Below are positions 18,191 to 27,114 of a stretch of DNA of 64,000 bases, in pieces. Made by a program: the position numbers and the translations under genes. Origin of the DNA: Succinivibrio dextrinosolvens. Its GTDB lineage: Bacteria > Pseudomonadota > Gammaproteobacteria > Enterobacterales > Succinivibrionaceae. The first letter of the stretch is position 1, and each line of letters starts with the position of its first letter. Location of the stretch: assembly GCF_900116345.1 (NCBI RefSeq), contig NZ_FPAH01000002.1, positions 62,001-126,000 on the forward strand, written 5' to 3'. The notes below the pieces were generated by a model. The model saw nothing but the letters and a program-made list of their open reading frames with translations. It was not told the origin of the DNA and made no database searches.

Positions 18191-19252
18191 TTAAACAGCA
18201 GAGCTACGCTCATAAGCCTGAATTGCAACTGGTGATGAAGTAGGTTCATCATCGCCTAACAGACCGAAATTCTTAATGTTGGCATCACACATTGCCTGCA
18301 GTCTTGCAACAACGTTTGGATCAGCCTTTTTACCGGTCAGGTGAGCGTATCTGCGCTGCATCTTCAGATAGTTAAGCACTGGCTGCTTCTGACGAATCTT
18401 ACGTACAGAAGTAATCTTGCCGTATTCAGCTTCGTAAACAGGGAAGAAGCCGGTTTCCATTGCCATACGGGCAGCGGTAACTGTTGCATTTGATGCTAAG
18501 CCCCAGCCTAGTGGACATGGAACCAGAATCTGAATATAACGTGCACCGTGGAAGGACATTGCCTTGGTTACCTTATACTCAAGATCACGAAGATCAGCTA
18601 CGGTAGCTGTTGCTACGTAAGGAATACCGTGAGCCATGGCAATCAGTGGTACATCCTTACCTTTACCCCAGTCTGCACCAGGCTTGTCACCTACCAGCTG
18701 AGTGGTTGCGGTTCTTGCTGATGGAGGAGTTGCTGATGAACGCTGAACACCGGTGTTCATGTATGCTTCGTTGTCGTAGCAGATGTAAAGCACATCATCG
18801 TTACGCTCAAACATACCTGACAGAGGACCAAAACCGATATCGGTGGTACCACCGTCACCGCCCTGGGCAATAACACGAGGAACAACTGAATCACCGTGTT
18901 TCTTTGCTAAAACGGCTGCAGCAGCTGCCAGACCTGAACCTACAGATGCAGCATTACCGAACAGGGAGTGAACCCATGGCAGCTTCCATGCTGATTCTGG
19001 ATATGGAGTTGAGAAAACTTCAAGACAGCCGGTAGCGTTAACCAGCATGATCTGTCCGTTTGTTGCCTTCATTGCAGCATCAATTGCATATCTTGCACCT
19101 AATGCCTCACCACAGCCCTGACAGGCTCTGTGGCCTGAAATCAGACTGTTATTACGATCCTCTGATGCCTGATTAGTACGCATAGCAGGATTTAACATAC
19201 GGTTACCAACAGTGTTTGAACCTGTCTGGTAGAATTTAATCTTTTCTAACAT
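18191..19252 (-). CDS. porB: Pyruvate:ferredoxin oxidoreductase-type, beta (TPP) subunit
   Basis: 353 residues. This subunit binds thiamine diphosphate: GGDGGTTDIGFGPLSG followed by CYDNEAYMNTGVQRS is the beta-subunit TPP/Mg signature, and YMNTGxQRS is typical of the pyruvate rather than the 2-oxoglutarate enzyme. Cysteines for its 4Fe-4S cluster are in CQGCGE, GCLEV and PCPLGW. It lies 15 bases after the alpha gene and 15 bases before the GltD-like subunit, in one minus-strand cluster. The role is oxidative decarboxylation of pyruvate to acetyl-CoA in anaerobic metabolism; other 2-oxoacids cannot be excluded. Confidence 0.92.
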   Translation of the reverse strand: MLEKIKFYQTGSNTVGNRMLNPAMRTNQASEDRNNSLISGHRACQGCGEALGARYAIDAAMKATNGQIMLVNATGCLEVFSTPYPESAWKLPWVHSLFGNAASVGSGLAAAAAVLAKKHGDSVVPRVIAQGGDGGTTDIGFGPLSGMFERNDDVLYICYDNEAYMNTGVQRSSATPPSARTATTQLVGDKPGADWGKGKDVPLIAMAHGIPYVATATVADLRDLEYKVTKAMSFHGARYIQILVPCPLGWGLASNATVTAARMAMETGFFPVYEAEYGKITSVRKIRQKQPVLNYLKMQRRYAHLTGKKADPNVVARLQAMCDANIKNFGLLGDDEPTSSPVAIQAYERSSAV

Positions 19253-19267
19253 TGTACTGTCTCCTGC

Positions 19268-20512
19268 TTAACCCTTGACTGAGTCTTCTAAAACTGACTG
19301 ACCTAGCGGACCCTGAGGGAAGGATACTCCTTCTGACTTCTGGGTGTAGCCATTTAGGACATTTGAGTCGATGTCAAACCAGGTGAATTCCTCAGTAAAC
19401 TTGCCTGCAAGAGCATCCTTTACAATACCGTTGATGGTGGTACCGAAGATTGGACGGCCGCCTAAGCCAGCAACAACAGTCTTGATATCGCAGTTCTTGC
19501 CTTCCATAGCACGTTTAACTTCAGGGCAGATAATGCCGCGAGCACCAAATGAGAATGCTCTCTCAAGGCAGATAACCTGCTTGGTGTCACCGATTGCTTC
19601 AGCAAGCTTCTTGTATGGGAATGGACGGAATGACTTCAGTGAAATGATACCTACATTGATACCCTCAGCTTTCAGTCTGTCGATCTCATCCTTTGCTGTA
19701 CCAACAGATGAACCCATGATGATGATCTTAAGATCTGCGTTCTCGCAGTTGTAGCACTCTAGAATACCGCCTGACTTAGAACCGGTCAGTGCACGATACT
19801 CTTCGGTTACTTCCTCAATTACCTTAAGTGCCTTTGCCATCTTACGCTGCTGCAGGAAACGAACCTCGGTAAATGCCTCTGGTCCAACCATAGCACCGAT
19901 AGATACAGGCTCTTTTGGAGTTAAGTATTCCTTTGGCTCGTACTCACCTAAGAACTTATCAACAGTCTCCTGATCTGGAATATCCAGTCTTTCGAATGCG
20001 TGAGTTAAAACGAAACCATCCATACATACCATAACTGGTAGACCAACCTTTTCAGCGATCTTGAAAGCCATGATATGAGTATCAACAGCGTCCTGGTTTG
20101 ACTCGCAGAATAACTGCAGCCAGCCGGAATCACGCTGTGAAAGAGAATCTGAGTGATCGTTCCAGATGTTGATAGGACCACCGATTGCACGTGATGCAAC
20201 GGTCATAACAATTGGAAGACCTAAACCAGATGCTGAATAGATACCTTCAGCCATGAACAGCAGACCCTGTGATGCTGTTGCTGTATAGGTACGGGCACCG
20301 CCAACGGATGAACCAATGGCTACTGACATTGCAGAGAACTCTGATTCAACATTCAGGAAATCACAGTTCTTTAAGGTACCGGTCTTTACGAACTTACCTA
20401 CGTTTTCAACAATGTGAGTCTGTGGAGAGATAGGGTAGGCACATACAACGCCTGGACGGCATAAAGCAACTGCCTCAGCTACACCTAATGAACCTTCGAT
20501 TTGCTTAAGCAT
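19268..20512 (-). CDS. porA: Pyruvate:ferredoxin oxidoreductase-type, alpha subunit
   Basis: 414 residues, the usual size of separate PorA subunits. The N-terminal pyrimidine-binding domain shows AYPISPQTHIVE, then ESEFSAMSVAIG and TATASQGLLFMAEG. PINIWNDHSDSLSQRDSGW matches the pyruvate oxidoreductase alpha subunits of epsilonproteobacteria (Helicobacter-type Por). It overlaps the gamma gene by one base (TAATG), so the two are translationally coupled. It partners with the beta subunit to form the TPP active site. Confidence 0.92.
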   Translation of the reverse strand: MLKQIEGSLGVAEAVALCRPGVVCAYPISPQTHIVENVGKFVKTGTLKNCDFLNVESEFSAMSVAIGSSVGGARTYTATASQGLLFMAEGIYSASGLGLPIVMTVASRAIGGPINIWNDHSDSLSQRDSGWLQLFCESNQDAVDTHIMAFKIAEKVGLPVMVCMDGFVLTHAFERLDIPDQETVDKFLGEYEPKEYLTPKEPVSIGAMVGPEAFTEVRFLQQRKMAKALKVIEEVTEEYRALTGSKSGGILECYNCENADLKIIIMGSSVGTAKDEIDRLKAEGINVGIISLKSFRPFPYKKLAEAIGDTKQVICLERAFSFGARGIICPEVKRAMEGKNCDIKTVVAGLGGRPIFGTTINGIVKDALAGKFTEEFTWFDIDSNVLNGYTQKSEGVSFPQGPLGQSVLEDSVKG

Positions 20513-21072
20513 TATAGAACTCCCTTAATATAGTTGTATGCAAGGGCAGCGGTTTCAGCATTTGCATCACCAACCTTACCTGGATATCTTTCCTGGAATG
20601 CTTTCTGTACTGACTCTAGTTTCAGAATGTCAGTTACAGCAGCTAAAGCTGAAAGCATTGGAGCTCCTGGAAGAGGCTTACCAATCTTCTGCATAGCAAA
20701 ATCTGTTGCAGGAACAGTAAATACGTGACCCTTAGGTAACATCTTTACAAGTTCTGGAACAACGACTTCTGGTGCATCTTTTGAGTTGATAATTGCATAT
20801 CCGTTTGGATCTAATCCACCGAATACATCAACTGATCCTAAAAGTGTCTTATCCTGAACAAGAACAACTCCCGGCTGCTGAATAGGCTCGTGAGTACGTA
20901 TTTCTTTATTATCAATACGAGCATATGCAACCACTGGAGCGCCAGTACGCTCAGAACCGAAGCTTGGGAAAGCTTGTGCATGATGACCTTCGTAGAAAGC
21001 TGCAAGAGTCAGCATTTCAGCTGCGGTCACTACACCTTGGCCTCCACGGCCATGTAATCTAATTTGAAGCAT
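20512..21072 (-). CDS. porG: Pyruvate:ferredoxin oxidoreductase-type, gamma subunit
   Basis: 186 residues. The N-terminal RLHGRGGQGVVTAAEML and FPSFGSERTGAPV stretches are the gamma-subunit (POR catalytic domain) signatures. It is the first gene of the cluster, preceded by a strong GAGGAG ribosome site. A ROK-family regulator gene diverges from it 438 bases away and is a candidate regulator by position only. Together with the alpha, beta and GltD-like subunits it should make a four-subunit enzyme. Confidence 0.92.
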   Translation of the reverse strand: MLQIRLHGRGGQGVVTAAEMLTLAAFYEGHHAQAFPSFGSERTGAPVVAYARIDNKEIRTHEPIQQPGVVLVQDKTLLGSVDVFGGLDPNGYAIINSKDAPEVVVPELVKMLPKGHVFTVPATDFAMQKIGKPLPGAPMLSALAAVTDILKLESVQKAFQERYPGKVGDANAETAALAYNYIKGVL

Positions 21073-21510
21073 TAAGGCTCCTCGTTTGCAGTGTATGTAA
21101 AAAAAATTGGTTCACTCAGAACCGTCAAGATAATTTTAGTTATAAATAAAAAATTCACAAATCATTGAAAAATAACTAACAAAAATTATGAAAATTTGTC
21201 TGAAAATGAAAATGTAAATTTTATTTTTTAAAAAAGCTGAAATATAAGGCAGAATGTTAATTCTAAAATGTCAGAATATGGTATAAAATGCGATATATAT
21301 CTAAAGTTGTTGTTACAATTTGCAATACATTTACATACAAGAATAACAAATATACATATCCGAAAAATACCTTTGCGCCATGTTATATCTTCGGTTTTAT
21401 AGAATTAGCTAAAGCTAATTAAAAAGAATGAATTTTCTGGATTTGAACAAAAATAAAAAAAATAGTATTATTAAACTAGGTTTATAAATGTTGTTAAAGT
21501 TGAGCAGATA
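21073..21510. other. Divergent region between por cluster and ROK regulator
   Basis: 438 bases, strongly AT-rich, with no credible gene. It contains a perfect palindromic site (annotated at 21403-21420). I could not identify a convincing sigma-70 promoter pair for the por cluster. Confidence 0.6.
21403..21420. promoter_or_regulatory. Palindromic operator candidate
   Basis: AATTAGCT-AA-AGCTAATT is a perfect 8-bp inverted repeat with a 2-base centre, ~90 bases before the ROK regulator gene and inside the divergent region. The size suits a dimeric winged-helix repressor. The link to the neighbouring regulator is inference. Confidence 0.45.
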
Positions 21511-22512
21511 ATGGTTGATACTTCGCTTACAATTACTTCCCGTCAGATCCGTGAACAGAATCTGCAGCTTGTTCGTCAGGCTCTCCATGATGAGCAGGTA
21601 TGTACAAGCTCCAAATTGAAGGAACTGACAGGTCTTTCTGTGGTTACTCTTAATAAAATCATTTCACTTCTGATCGCCTCTGGTGAGGTTTTGGATGCGG
21701 GTAAAGTAAATATGCCTAACGGCAGACCAGCATCAACCTACAGGTTCAATGAGATGAACAAGCTTATGCTGATCCTTTCTATATATAAAAGATCTGGCAA
21801 TAAGTACGTAGGTTATTCTGTTCATAATCTTTTCGGTGAATGTATTGAGCGAAAGGAAGAACTTATTGAAGAGTCCGATTCGATTCAGACTAATGAGCTT
21901 AAAATCGGCATGGAACGTTATATCAGCAGACATCCTAAGATCTCTGTAATTGGCGTTTCAATGCCATCTGACGATGTTGGCGGACGTGTAGGAAGTGCTA
22001 TCCGTCATGACAGTCAGTCTAAGCGCCTGTCCTCTCATCTTGAAAAACAGTTCAATATTCCTGTGCTCTTTGAAACTGATATTAATGCTGCAACCTTAGG
22101 ATGTTATAAAAGGTGTAAAAATCAGGAGTACGTGAGTGGTGTTATTCTGGTTCCTGGAAAGATTCCCGGCTGTGGCTTCTGTTATAACGGTGCTGTATTA
22201 AGAGGTAAGGATGGAATGGCAGGGGAGATCCGCTATTTCCCTATGTACAATGATATTGGTGTTCTGCCTTCTGAATCTATGCAGGCCGATGATCTTGCCA
22301 TAAGAACCATTAGAGCTGTGATGTGTGTTTTAAACCCTGGCTATATGGCTATTTATTCTGAAACCCTAAGACCTGGCTTTATTGATCGCTTAAAGAAGCA
22401 GCTTGGTACTCCAGCTGAGGAAGCTTTGCTTCCTAAAATTGAGATTACCGATAATTTACGAGAAGATACAGTCTCCGGTATGGTAAGCCTTTGTCTGGAA
22501 GCTTTAAAATAG
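21511..22512 (+). CDS. ROK-family transcriptional regulator (NagC/XylR-like)
   Basis: 333 residues. An N-terminal winged helix (residues ~10-75: TSSKLKELTGLSVVTLNKII) carries the NGRPASTYRFN wing seen in ROK regulators. A ROK-type sugar-sensing domain follows, with ETDINAATLGCY and GMAGEIRYFP. The phosphate-binding GTGIG loop of ROK kinases is replaced by GKIPGCGF, and the family zinc motif HxxxxCxCGxxGC is not visible, so it is a regulator without kinase activity and possibly with altered ligand sensing. It diverges from the por cluster. Its ligand and targets are unknown. Confidence 0.8.
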   Translation: MVDTSLTITSRQIREQNLQLVRQALHDEQVCTSSKLKELTGLSVVTLNKIISLLIASGEVLDAGKVNMPNGRPASTYRFNEMNKLMLILSIYKRSGNKYVGYSVHNLFGECIERKEELIEESDSIQTNELKIGMERYISRHPKISVIGVSMPSDDVGGRVGSAIRHDSQSKRLSSHLEKQFNIPVLFETDINAATLGCYKRCKNQEYVSGVILVPGKIPGCGFCYNGAVLRGKDGMAGEIRYFPMYNDIGVLPSESMQADDLAIRTIRAVMCVLNPGYMAIYSETLRPGFIDRLKKQLGTPAEEALLPKIEITDNLREDTVSGMVSLCLEALK

Positions 22513-22715
22513 ATATTTTCGATATTCGTTGAAGTTTTTGCTTGTTGTATAAATTATGGTGTAATGCTTTTTTTCTAATAGAATTACTATACATATGCTT
22601 TTATTTGAGATAAAATTTGTTTCAAATAATATGTCAACCTATACAGAATAAAGATTGAGAGTATTTTTTATTTAGCTGTACGGTTTAATTCTTTGATAAT
22701 AAAGGATCAGTTCTT

Positions 22716-23696
22716 ATGGTAAAAAAAGAGATTGGTGCTCAGAAGTCTGACAAGCCTGAAATAGCTCCTAACAAATGGAGCCGTAGAAGACGTATGGAAT
22801 TTATTGATTTTCGTCTGAGTGTTGAGGGCAAAATCAATCGTTCAGATCTGGTTAACTTTTTCGGTATTTCTGTTCCTCAGTCCTCACTGGATTTTTCTTT
22901 CTACAGAGAGCTGGTTAAGAACTGTAAGCCTTCAAGAGAGAACCTTCGTTACGACGTTCACAAAAAGCTTTATGTCCGCACTGAAGATTTCAAGCCGGTC
23001 TTCCCTGATGAATGCTCTCCAGATCAGTTCCTTGAGGATCTGGCTTTAGTTTCCCGTGATTCCTTATCTGATTCAAGAAACTTCTTCAACGGTAAGTTTC
23101 CTGTAGCAGCGTCTACTCTTGTTCCTCCTAAAAGGAAGGTTGAGGCAAAACTGCTGTTCAACCTGATTGATGCTATCAACGAGCACATGGCAATGCATAT
23201 TGTTTACATGTCTCTGTCTCAGGGCAAGTATATGGATTATCTGATTGCTCCTCATTCATTTGCTTATGATGGTTTCAGATGGCATATCAGAGCATACTGT
23301 TATGACAGACATGATTTCAGAGACTATGTCTTATCAAGAATAAAATCCTCAGATACTCCAAAGATCATGGCTCCAAATGATCGTTTCCCTGATCCTCTGG
23401 GCAATGGTTTCAGAGAAGTCGGTACAGACGCTGCATCTGATGCTGACTGGAACGAGAAGGTTGTTCTCAAGCTAAAGATTAATCCTGAACTTTCTGAGAA
23501 TGAAAGAAATGTTCTGGCTCTGGATTATGGTATAGGCAAGAATGGCTATATTGAGCATGAGGTTAGAAAGGCAATGCTCTTTTATGCGGTAAGAAATCTT
23601 AAGCTGACAGAGGATTACAAGAAGCTGCCGGCAATGGAAAGACAGCTGGTTCTTGATAATGAGAAAGAGATTTTCGATTTATTAAAGACAAAATAG
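22716..23696 (+). CDS. WYL-domain regulator of the BrxR/CapW type
   Basis: 326 residues in three parts. The N-terminal winged helix begins WSRRRRMEFIDFRLSVEGKI and continues FFGISVPQSSLD, the signature of the BrxR/CapW regulators. A WYL domain (about residues 145-215) shows HIVYMSLSQG, IAPHSFAYDGFRWHIRAYC and FRDYVLSRI, with a C-terminal WCX-like extension. Family members control phage-defence loci such as BREX and CBASS, and others sit alone. Here no recognisable defence gene is adjacent: the next gene is an MFS exporter and the previous one a ROK regulator. A terminator follows the gene. Confidence 0.82.
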   Translation: MVKKEIGAQKSDKPEIAPNKWSRRRRMEFIDFRLSVEGKINRSDLVNFFGISVPQSSLDFSFYRELVKNCKPSRENLRYDVHKKLYVRTEDFKPVFPDECSPDQFLEDLALVSRDSLSDSRNFFNGKFPVAASTLVPPKRKVEAKLLFNLIDAINEHMAMHIVYMSLSQGKYMDYLIAPHSFAYDGFRWHIRAYCYDRHDFRDYVLSRIKSSDTPKIMAPNDRFPDPLGNGFREVGTDAASDADWNEKVVLKLKINPELSENERNVLALDYGIGKNGYIEHEVRKAMLFYAVRNLKLTEDYKKLPAMERQLVLDNEKEIFDLLKTK

Positions 23697-23711
23697 AGAA
23701 ATCTGTGTAAG

Positions 23712-23755
23712 AGTGTCGTAATTCAGTTGGTAGAATATACGGCACTTTTTGTTTG
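23712..23755 (+). terminator. Terminator after the WYL regulator
   Basis: AGTGTCGT and ACGGCACT pair (one G-T wobble) around a 19-base loop, followed by TTTTTGTTT. The loop contains a stretch resembling a tRNA D-arm (see rejected items). Confidence 0.7.
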
Positions 23756-23786
23756 AGCCCCGTATTATTTCTTTATCTTTATAAGT

Positions 23787-24992
23787 ATGAAATCTTCTAA
23801 ATTATCCTACTTTGTGTATGTGTTTACATTGGGAATGCTTTGCGCCTTTGCTCCAATGTGCTCTGATATGTATCTGCCATCCATGCCATCAATCATGGAT
23901 TATTTTCAGACCTCTCCATCTCTGGTCCAGTCTTCACTGACAGCTTCTTTTTTAGGTCTGGCTATAGGACAGCTCATAATCGGTCCGGTTTCTGATGCTT
24001 ACGGAAGAATTCTTCCCTTATATGTTTCTCTGATTATCTTTACTTTAACCTCTTTTTTCTGCGCAATCTCTGATTCTGTTTTTCTCTTTATACTCATGAG
24101 ATTCTTTCAGGGACTTTCTGCTGCCGGCGGTATTGTGCTGACTCGTTCTATTGCCTGTGACAAATTCAAAGGTAATGAGCTTACAAGCTTTATGGCTTTT
24201 TTAATGTCCATAAATTCATTTGCTCCAATCTTAGCCCCAATCCTTGGCTCATTTATTATTAGTATTGCGCCTTGGCAGGTAATTTTCTGTGTTCTTGTAG
24301 GATGGGGGCTACTTCTGATTCTTGCAACCAAGCTTTTTGTTCCAGAATCCCTGCCGGAAGATAAAAGACAGGAAAATATAAAAGCATCTCTGCTTTTATT
24401 AAAGGTTGAGCTTTTTAACCCTAAATTTATGCTGGTTGCTCTGTCTCTTGCATCTATTATGGGCGGTTTCTTCTCCTATCTTGCAGCATCACCATTTGTG
24501 TTCCAGGTCGTCTACGGTATGAGTCCATTTGGCTATTCCTGTACCTTTGCCTTTATTTCGATCTGTATTTCTTTGACAGGTGCTTCAGCAGGAAGATTAT
24601 CAAGAAAGTATGGAGAGGAAAGTGTTGTAAAAGGCGCCTATTTCATAATGCTTTGTGCTGCTGTGCTGATGCTTATAGAGGCTCTTATTGTTCCTCAGCA
24701 TTATATTTTTGTTCTTTTAACTCTTGCTGTTTACTGCAGTATGATGGCCGTATCTCAGGCTGCAGGTTTCGGCATTGTTATGAGTTTCAAGAAAGGTGGC
24801 GCTGGTGCTGCCTCAGGTCTATTCGGAGTGCTTTATTTCCTGTTTGGTTCTATGGTTTCCCCTTTTGTGGGAATTATGGGCGATAATTCCATGTTGCCAC
24901 TTGGTATAAATCTGCTATCATGTGTGATTGTTGCTATTATCCTTCTGAAGATAGCATTGTCAGGCCGAGATAAAAATGAAAAAATTGCTTAA
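23787..24992 (+). CDS. Bcr/CflA-family MFS multidrug exporter
   Basis: 401 residues with about 12 predicted membrane helices. The major facilitator motif between helices 2 and 3 reads GPVSDAYGRI. The N-terminus MCSDMYLPSMPSI and the RFFQGLSAAGGI helix 4 segment are typical of the Bcr/CflA drug:proton antiporter branch. The substrate is unknown. Its last 17 bases overlap the start of the DsbA-like gene, so the two are translationally linked. The upstream WYL regulator may control it, but a terminator lies between. Confidence 0.88.
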   Translation: MKSSKLSYFVYVFTLGMLCAFAPMCSDMYLPSMPSIMDYFQTSPSLVQSSLTASFLGLAIGQLIIGPVSDAYGRILPLYVSLIIFTLTSFFCAISDSVFLFILMRFFQGLSAAGGIVLTRSIACDKFKGNELTSFMAFLMSINSFAPILAPILGSFIISIAPWQVIFCVLVGWGLLLILATKLFVPESLPEDKRQENIKASLLLLKVELFNPKFMLVALSLASIMGGFFSYLAASPFVFQVVYGMSPFGYSCTFAFISICISLTGASAGRLSRKYGEESVVKGAYFIMLCAAVLMLIEALIVPQHYIFVLLTLAVYCSMMAVSQAAGFGIVMSFKKGGAGAASGLFGVLYFLFGSMVSPFVGIMGDNSMLPLGINLLSCVIVAIILLKIALSGRDKNEKIA

Positions 24993-25683
24993 TACATTAA
25001 TTACTGCCACTCTTCTTTCCTTTGGTGCTGCCCAGGCAGCTTCTCTTGATGCTGATACTAAAAAGGAAATCGAGGCGATTATTGATGATTATGTGTCAAA
25101 TCATCCTGAAATCATCATCAACGCTATGAAAAAGCTTGAAAGAGATGAGCATGCAAAGACACAGCAGGCTTTTCTGGAAATCATCGCTGAATATAGAAAA
25201 TCTGACATTCATCCTTATCTTGGTAAGAAGGATTCTAAACACTATATTATTGAGTTCTTTGACTTCAACTGCGGCTACTGCAAGGTGATGGAGCCTTATT
25301 TTGAGAAGGCTCTGAAAGAATTTGATCTTCAGATTATCTATGTAAATATTCCTGTAATCAGAGCTGAATCTGCTCAGCTCGCTTATCTTGGTCAGGCTCT
25401 TTTTGAAACCGATCCTTCACTGTACTTTAAATTCCATAAGCATTTTATGACTCCTGGTAATAAAAAGGCTGATGAAGAATCTGTTAAGGCTCTGTTTAAG
25501 ACTATTGGTGCCGATTACGATGCTGTCATCAAGAAGATCCCTTCAGCAAAGACAGCAATTGAGCAGAATGTGAAGGACAGCTTCAAACTGAAGATTTCAG
25601 GTACACCTTATCTCATCATTGACGGTCAGGAAATTCGTGGTGCCATTACCAGCTACGAACAGTTAAAATCAGTCCTGAAATAA
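24976..25683 (+). CDS. DsbA-family periplasmic thiol:disulfide oxidoreductase
   Basis: 235 residues with a Sec signal peptide of ~22 residues ending GAAQA. The N-terminal ~70 residues of the mature protein are helical and charged, as in the Com1/ScsC/BdbD-like branch, which often uses this part for oligomerisation. The thioredoxin domain has the redox-active CGYC in FDFNCGYCKVMEP and the cis-proline loop SGTPYLIIDG. It probably oxidises or isomerises disulfides in exported proteins. The 17-base overlap with the exporter gene and a following small membrane-protein gene suggest a three-gene unit. Confidence 0.88.
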   Translation: MKKLLNTLITATLLSFGAAQAASLDADTKKEIEAIIDDYVSNHPEIIINAMKKLERDEHAKTQQAFLEIIAEYRKSDIHPYLGKKDSKHYIIEFFDFNCGYCKVMEPYFEKALKEFDLQIIYVNIPVIRAESAQLAYLGQALFETDPSLYFKFHKHFMTPGNKKADEESVKALFKTIGADYDAVIKKIPSAKTAIEQNVKDSFKLKISGTPYLIIDGQEIRGAITSYEQLKSVLK

Positions 25684-25684
25684 T

Positions 25685-25870
25685 ATGAGTTATCTTTTAA
25701 TTCTTGTTATCGCAATTCCTGTTCTGTTTGTAATAGGTACAACCTATAATGCACTTAAGGAACAGAAGCGGCTTGAGGAAGGTCCGCTTAAAGAGATTCT
25801 TTCCAAAAGAGAACAGGAAAAACGAGAAGCCCTGAGAAATTCTTCTAAAATTAAAGATAATAACAAATAA
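25685..25870 (+). CDS. Small single-span membrane protein, unknown
   Basis: 61 residues: an N-terminal hydrophobic helix (about residues 3-20), then a highly charged Lys/Glu/Arg tail predicted as helical. The start lies one base after the stop of the DsbA-like gene, with only a weak ribosome site, so translation is probably coupled. No family was recognised; a partner of the DsbA-like protein is possible by position only. Confidence 0.55.
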   Translation: MSYLLILVIAIPVLFVIGTTYNALKEQKRLEEGPLKEILSKREQEKREALRNSSKIKDNNK

Positions 25871-26066
25871 TCACCTTTCAAAACTAATATTACAAGTCTT
25901 CAGAATTCACCTTTGAAATAAGTGTGATACACAGCATTTAATAAAAAAAATTGTAAAAAATATATGCTGATATTCCGATAAGAATAAAGATTTTCTTTGA
26001 AATCTCTATATCTATTAACTATATAAAGAATAGAAATGTTTGTTTGATTTTGTTTGGAGTTTTCTA

Positions 26067-27095
26067 ATGAATTTAGTTAAGCTACTTTCGTGTGGTTCTG
26101 TTGCCGCAATGATGTGTTTTGCGCCTCAGGTTCATGCATACAAGGTCGGTTTATCTATGCCAACTCAAAATGAGGATCGTTGGTATAAAGAGGGCTTTGC
26201 TCTTCAGAACAGATTGAAAAATGCTGGTTTTGAAGTTGAATTGTTCTATGGTGGTGATGTTGATGTTGACCTTCAGAATAGGCAACTGATTCGTCTGGCA
26301 AATTCAGGCGCGAATGTGCTGGTAGTTGGTCCTATTGATGGATCTGCTATGACAGATGCTCTTGCAGTTGCCAAGTCAAAGGGAATTGCCATAATCAGCT
26401 ATGACCGCCTGATAACAGGAACCAATGCCGTTTCCTATTATGCTACTTTTGATAATGAGATGGTTGGTCATATGCAGGGTAAGTATCTGGTTGACAAGCT
26501 GAATCTTGCAACTACATCTACTCCTAAGCATATTGAATTATTCTACGGTTCCTTAAATGATAACAATGCCAAGTTCTTCTGGAAAGGGGCTATGGACGAG
26601 CTTAGACCTTATATTCAGAGTGGGCAGGCTGTAATCAAATCTGGTCAGACTACTCCTGAGGAAGTAAATACTCCTGACTGGTCAACAACAGAAGCAAACA
26701 AGAGAATGTCAGATCTTATTGATAAGCTGGGGTATGGACCAGGCAAGACACGTTTGGATGGTGTCCTCTGTCCTGCTGACTGTATTGCAGAAGGCGTGCT
26801 GTTTGCTTTAAAACGTAATGGCTATGATTCTTCTAATATGCCACTTGTAACCGGTCAGGATGCTGTACCTGATGCTTTGAAGAGTATTGCTGATGGTGAA
26901 CAAGCAATGACCATCTATAAAAATCCAAATGAGCTTTGCAATACTATTGTAAATATGGTTACAAGACTTTCAAAGGGAGAGCCTGTTGATATTAACGATA
27001 CTTCCACTTATGACAATGGTGCAAAGGTTGTTGATACTTATCTTTGTGAGCCAGAACTTATTGATAAGTCTAATGTATCTAAGCTGTTAAACTAA
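26067..27095 (+). CDS. Periplasmic sugar-binding protein (ChvE/XylF-like), orphan
   Basis: 342 residues from the ATG at 26067, chosen because TTGGAG precedes it at good spacing and the signal peptide (to QVHA) begins there; a longer frame from a TTG has no ribosome site. The mature protein is a type I periplasmic binding protein of the ribose/xylose/ChvE group: KVGLSMPTQNEDRWYKEG, GPIDGSAM, YDRLI, then VTGQDAVPDALKSI. NEDRWYKEG resembles the ligand-binding segment of XylF/ChvE. No ATPase or permease gene is adjacent and a strong terminator follows, so it either serves a transporter elsewhere or acts as a chemoreceptor ligand-binder. The sugar is unknown. Confidence 0.85.
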   Translation: MNLVKLLSCGSVAAMMCFAPQVHAYKVGLSMPTQNEDRWYKEGFALQNRLKNAGFEVELFYGGDVDVDLQNRQLIRLANSGANVLVVGPIDGSAMTDALAVAKSKGIAIISYDRLITGTNAVSYYATFDNEMVGHMQGKYLVDKLNLATTSTPKHIELFYGSLNDNNAKFFWKGAMDELRPYIQSGQAVIKSGQTTPEEVNTPDWSTTEANKRMSDLIDKLGYGPGKTRLDGVLCPADCIAEGVLFALKRNGYDSSNMPLVTGQDAVPDALKSIADGEQAMTIYKNPNELCNTIVNMVTRLSKGEPVDINDTSTYDNGAKVVDTYLCEPELIDKSNVSKLLN

Positions 27096-27114
27096 TCCAG
27101 GCTTCGGACAACTA

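Noticed and set aside
22716-23696. Anti-phage defence island around the WYL regulator
   Set aside because: Neighbouring genes encode an ROK regulator, an exporter and a DsbA-like protein; no restriction, nuclease, BREX or CBASS component is present nearby.
23715-23742. Stretch resembling a tRNA D-arm (ATTCAGTTGGTAGAAT)
   Set aside because: It lies in the loop of a terminator hairpin and no anticodon arm, T arm or acceptor stem can be folded around it. Possibly chance or a tRNA scrap, not a tRNA gene.
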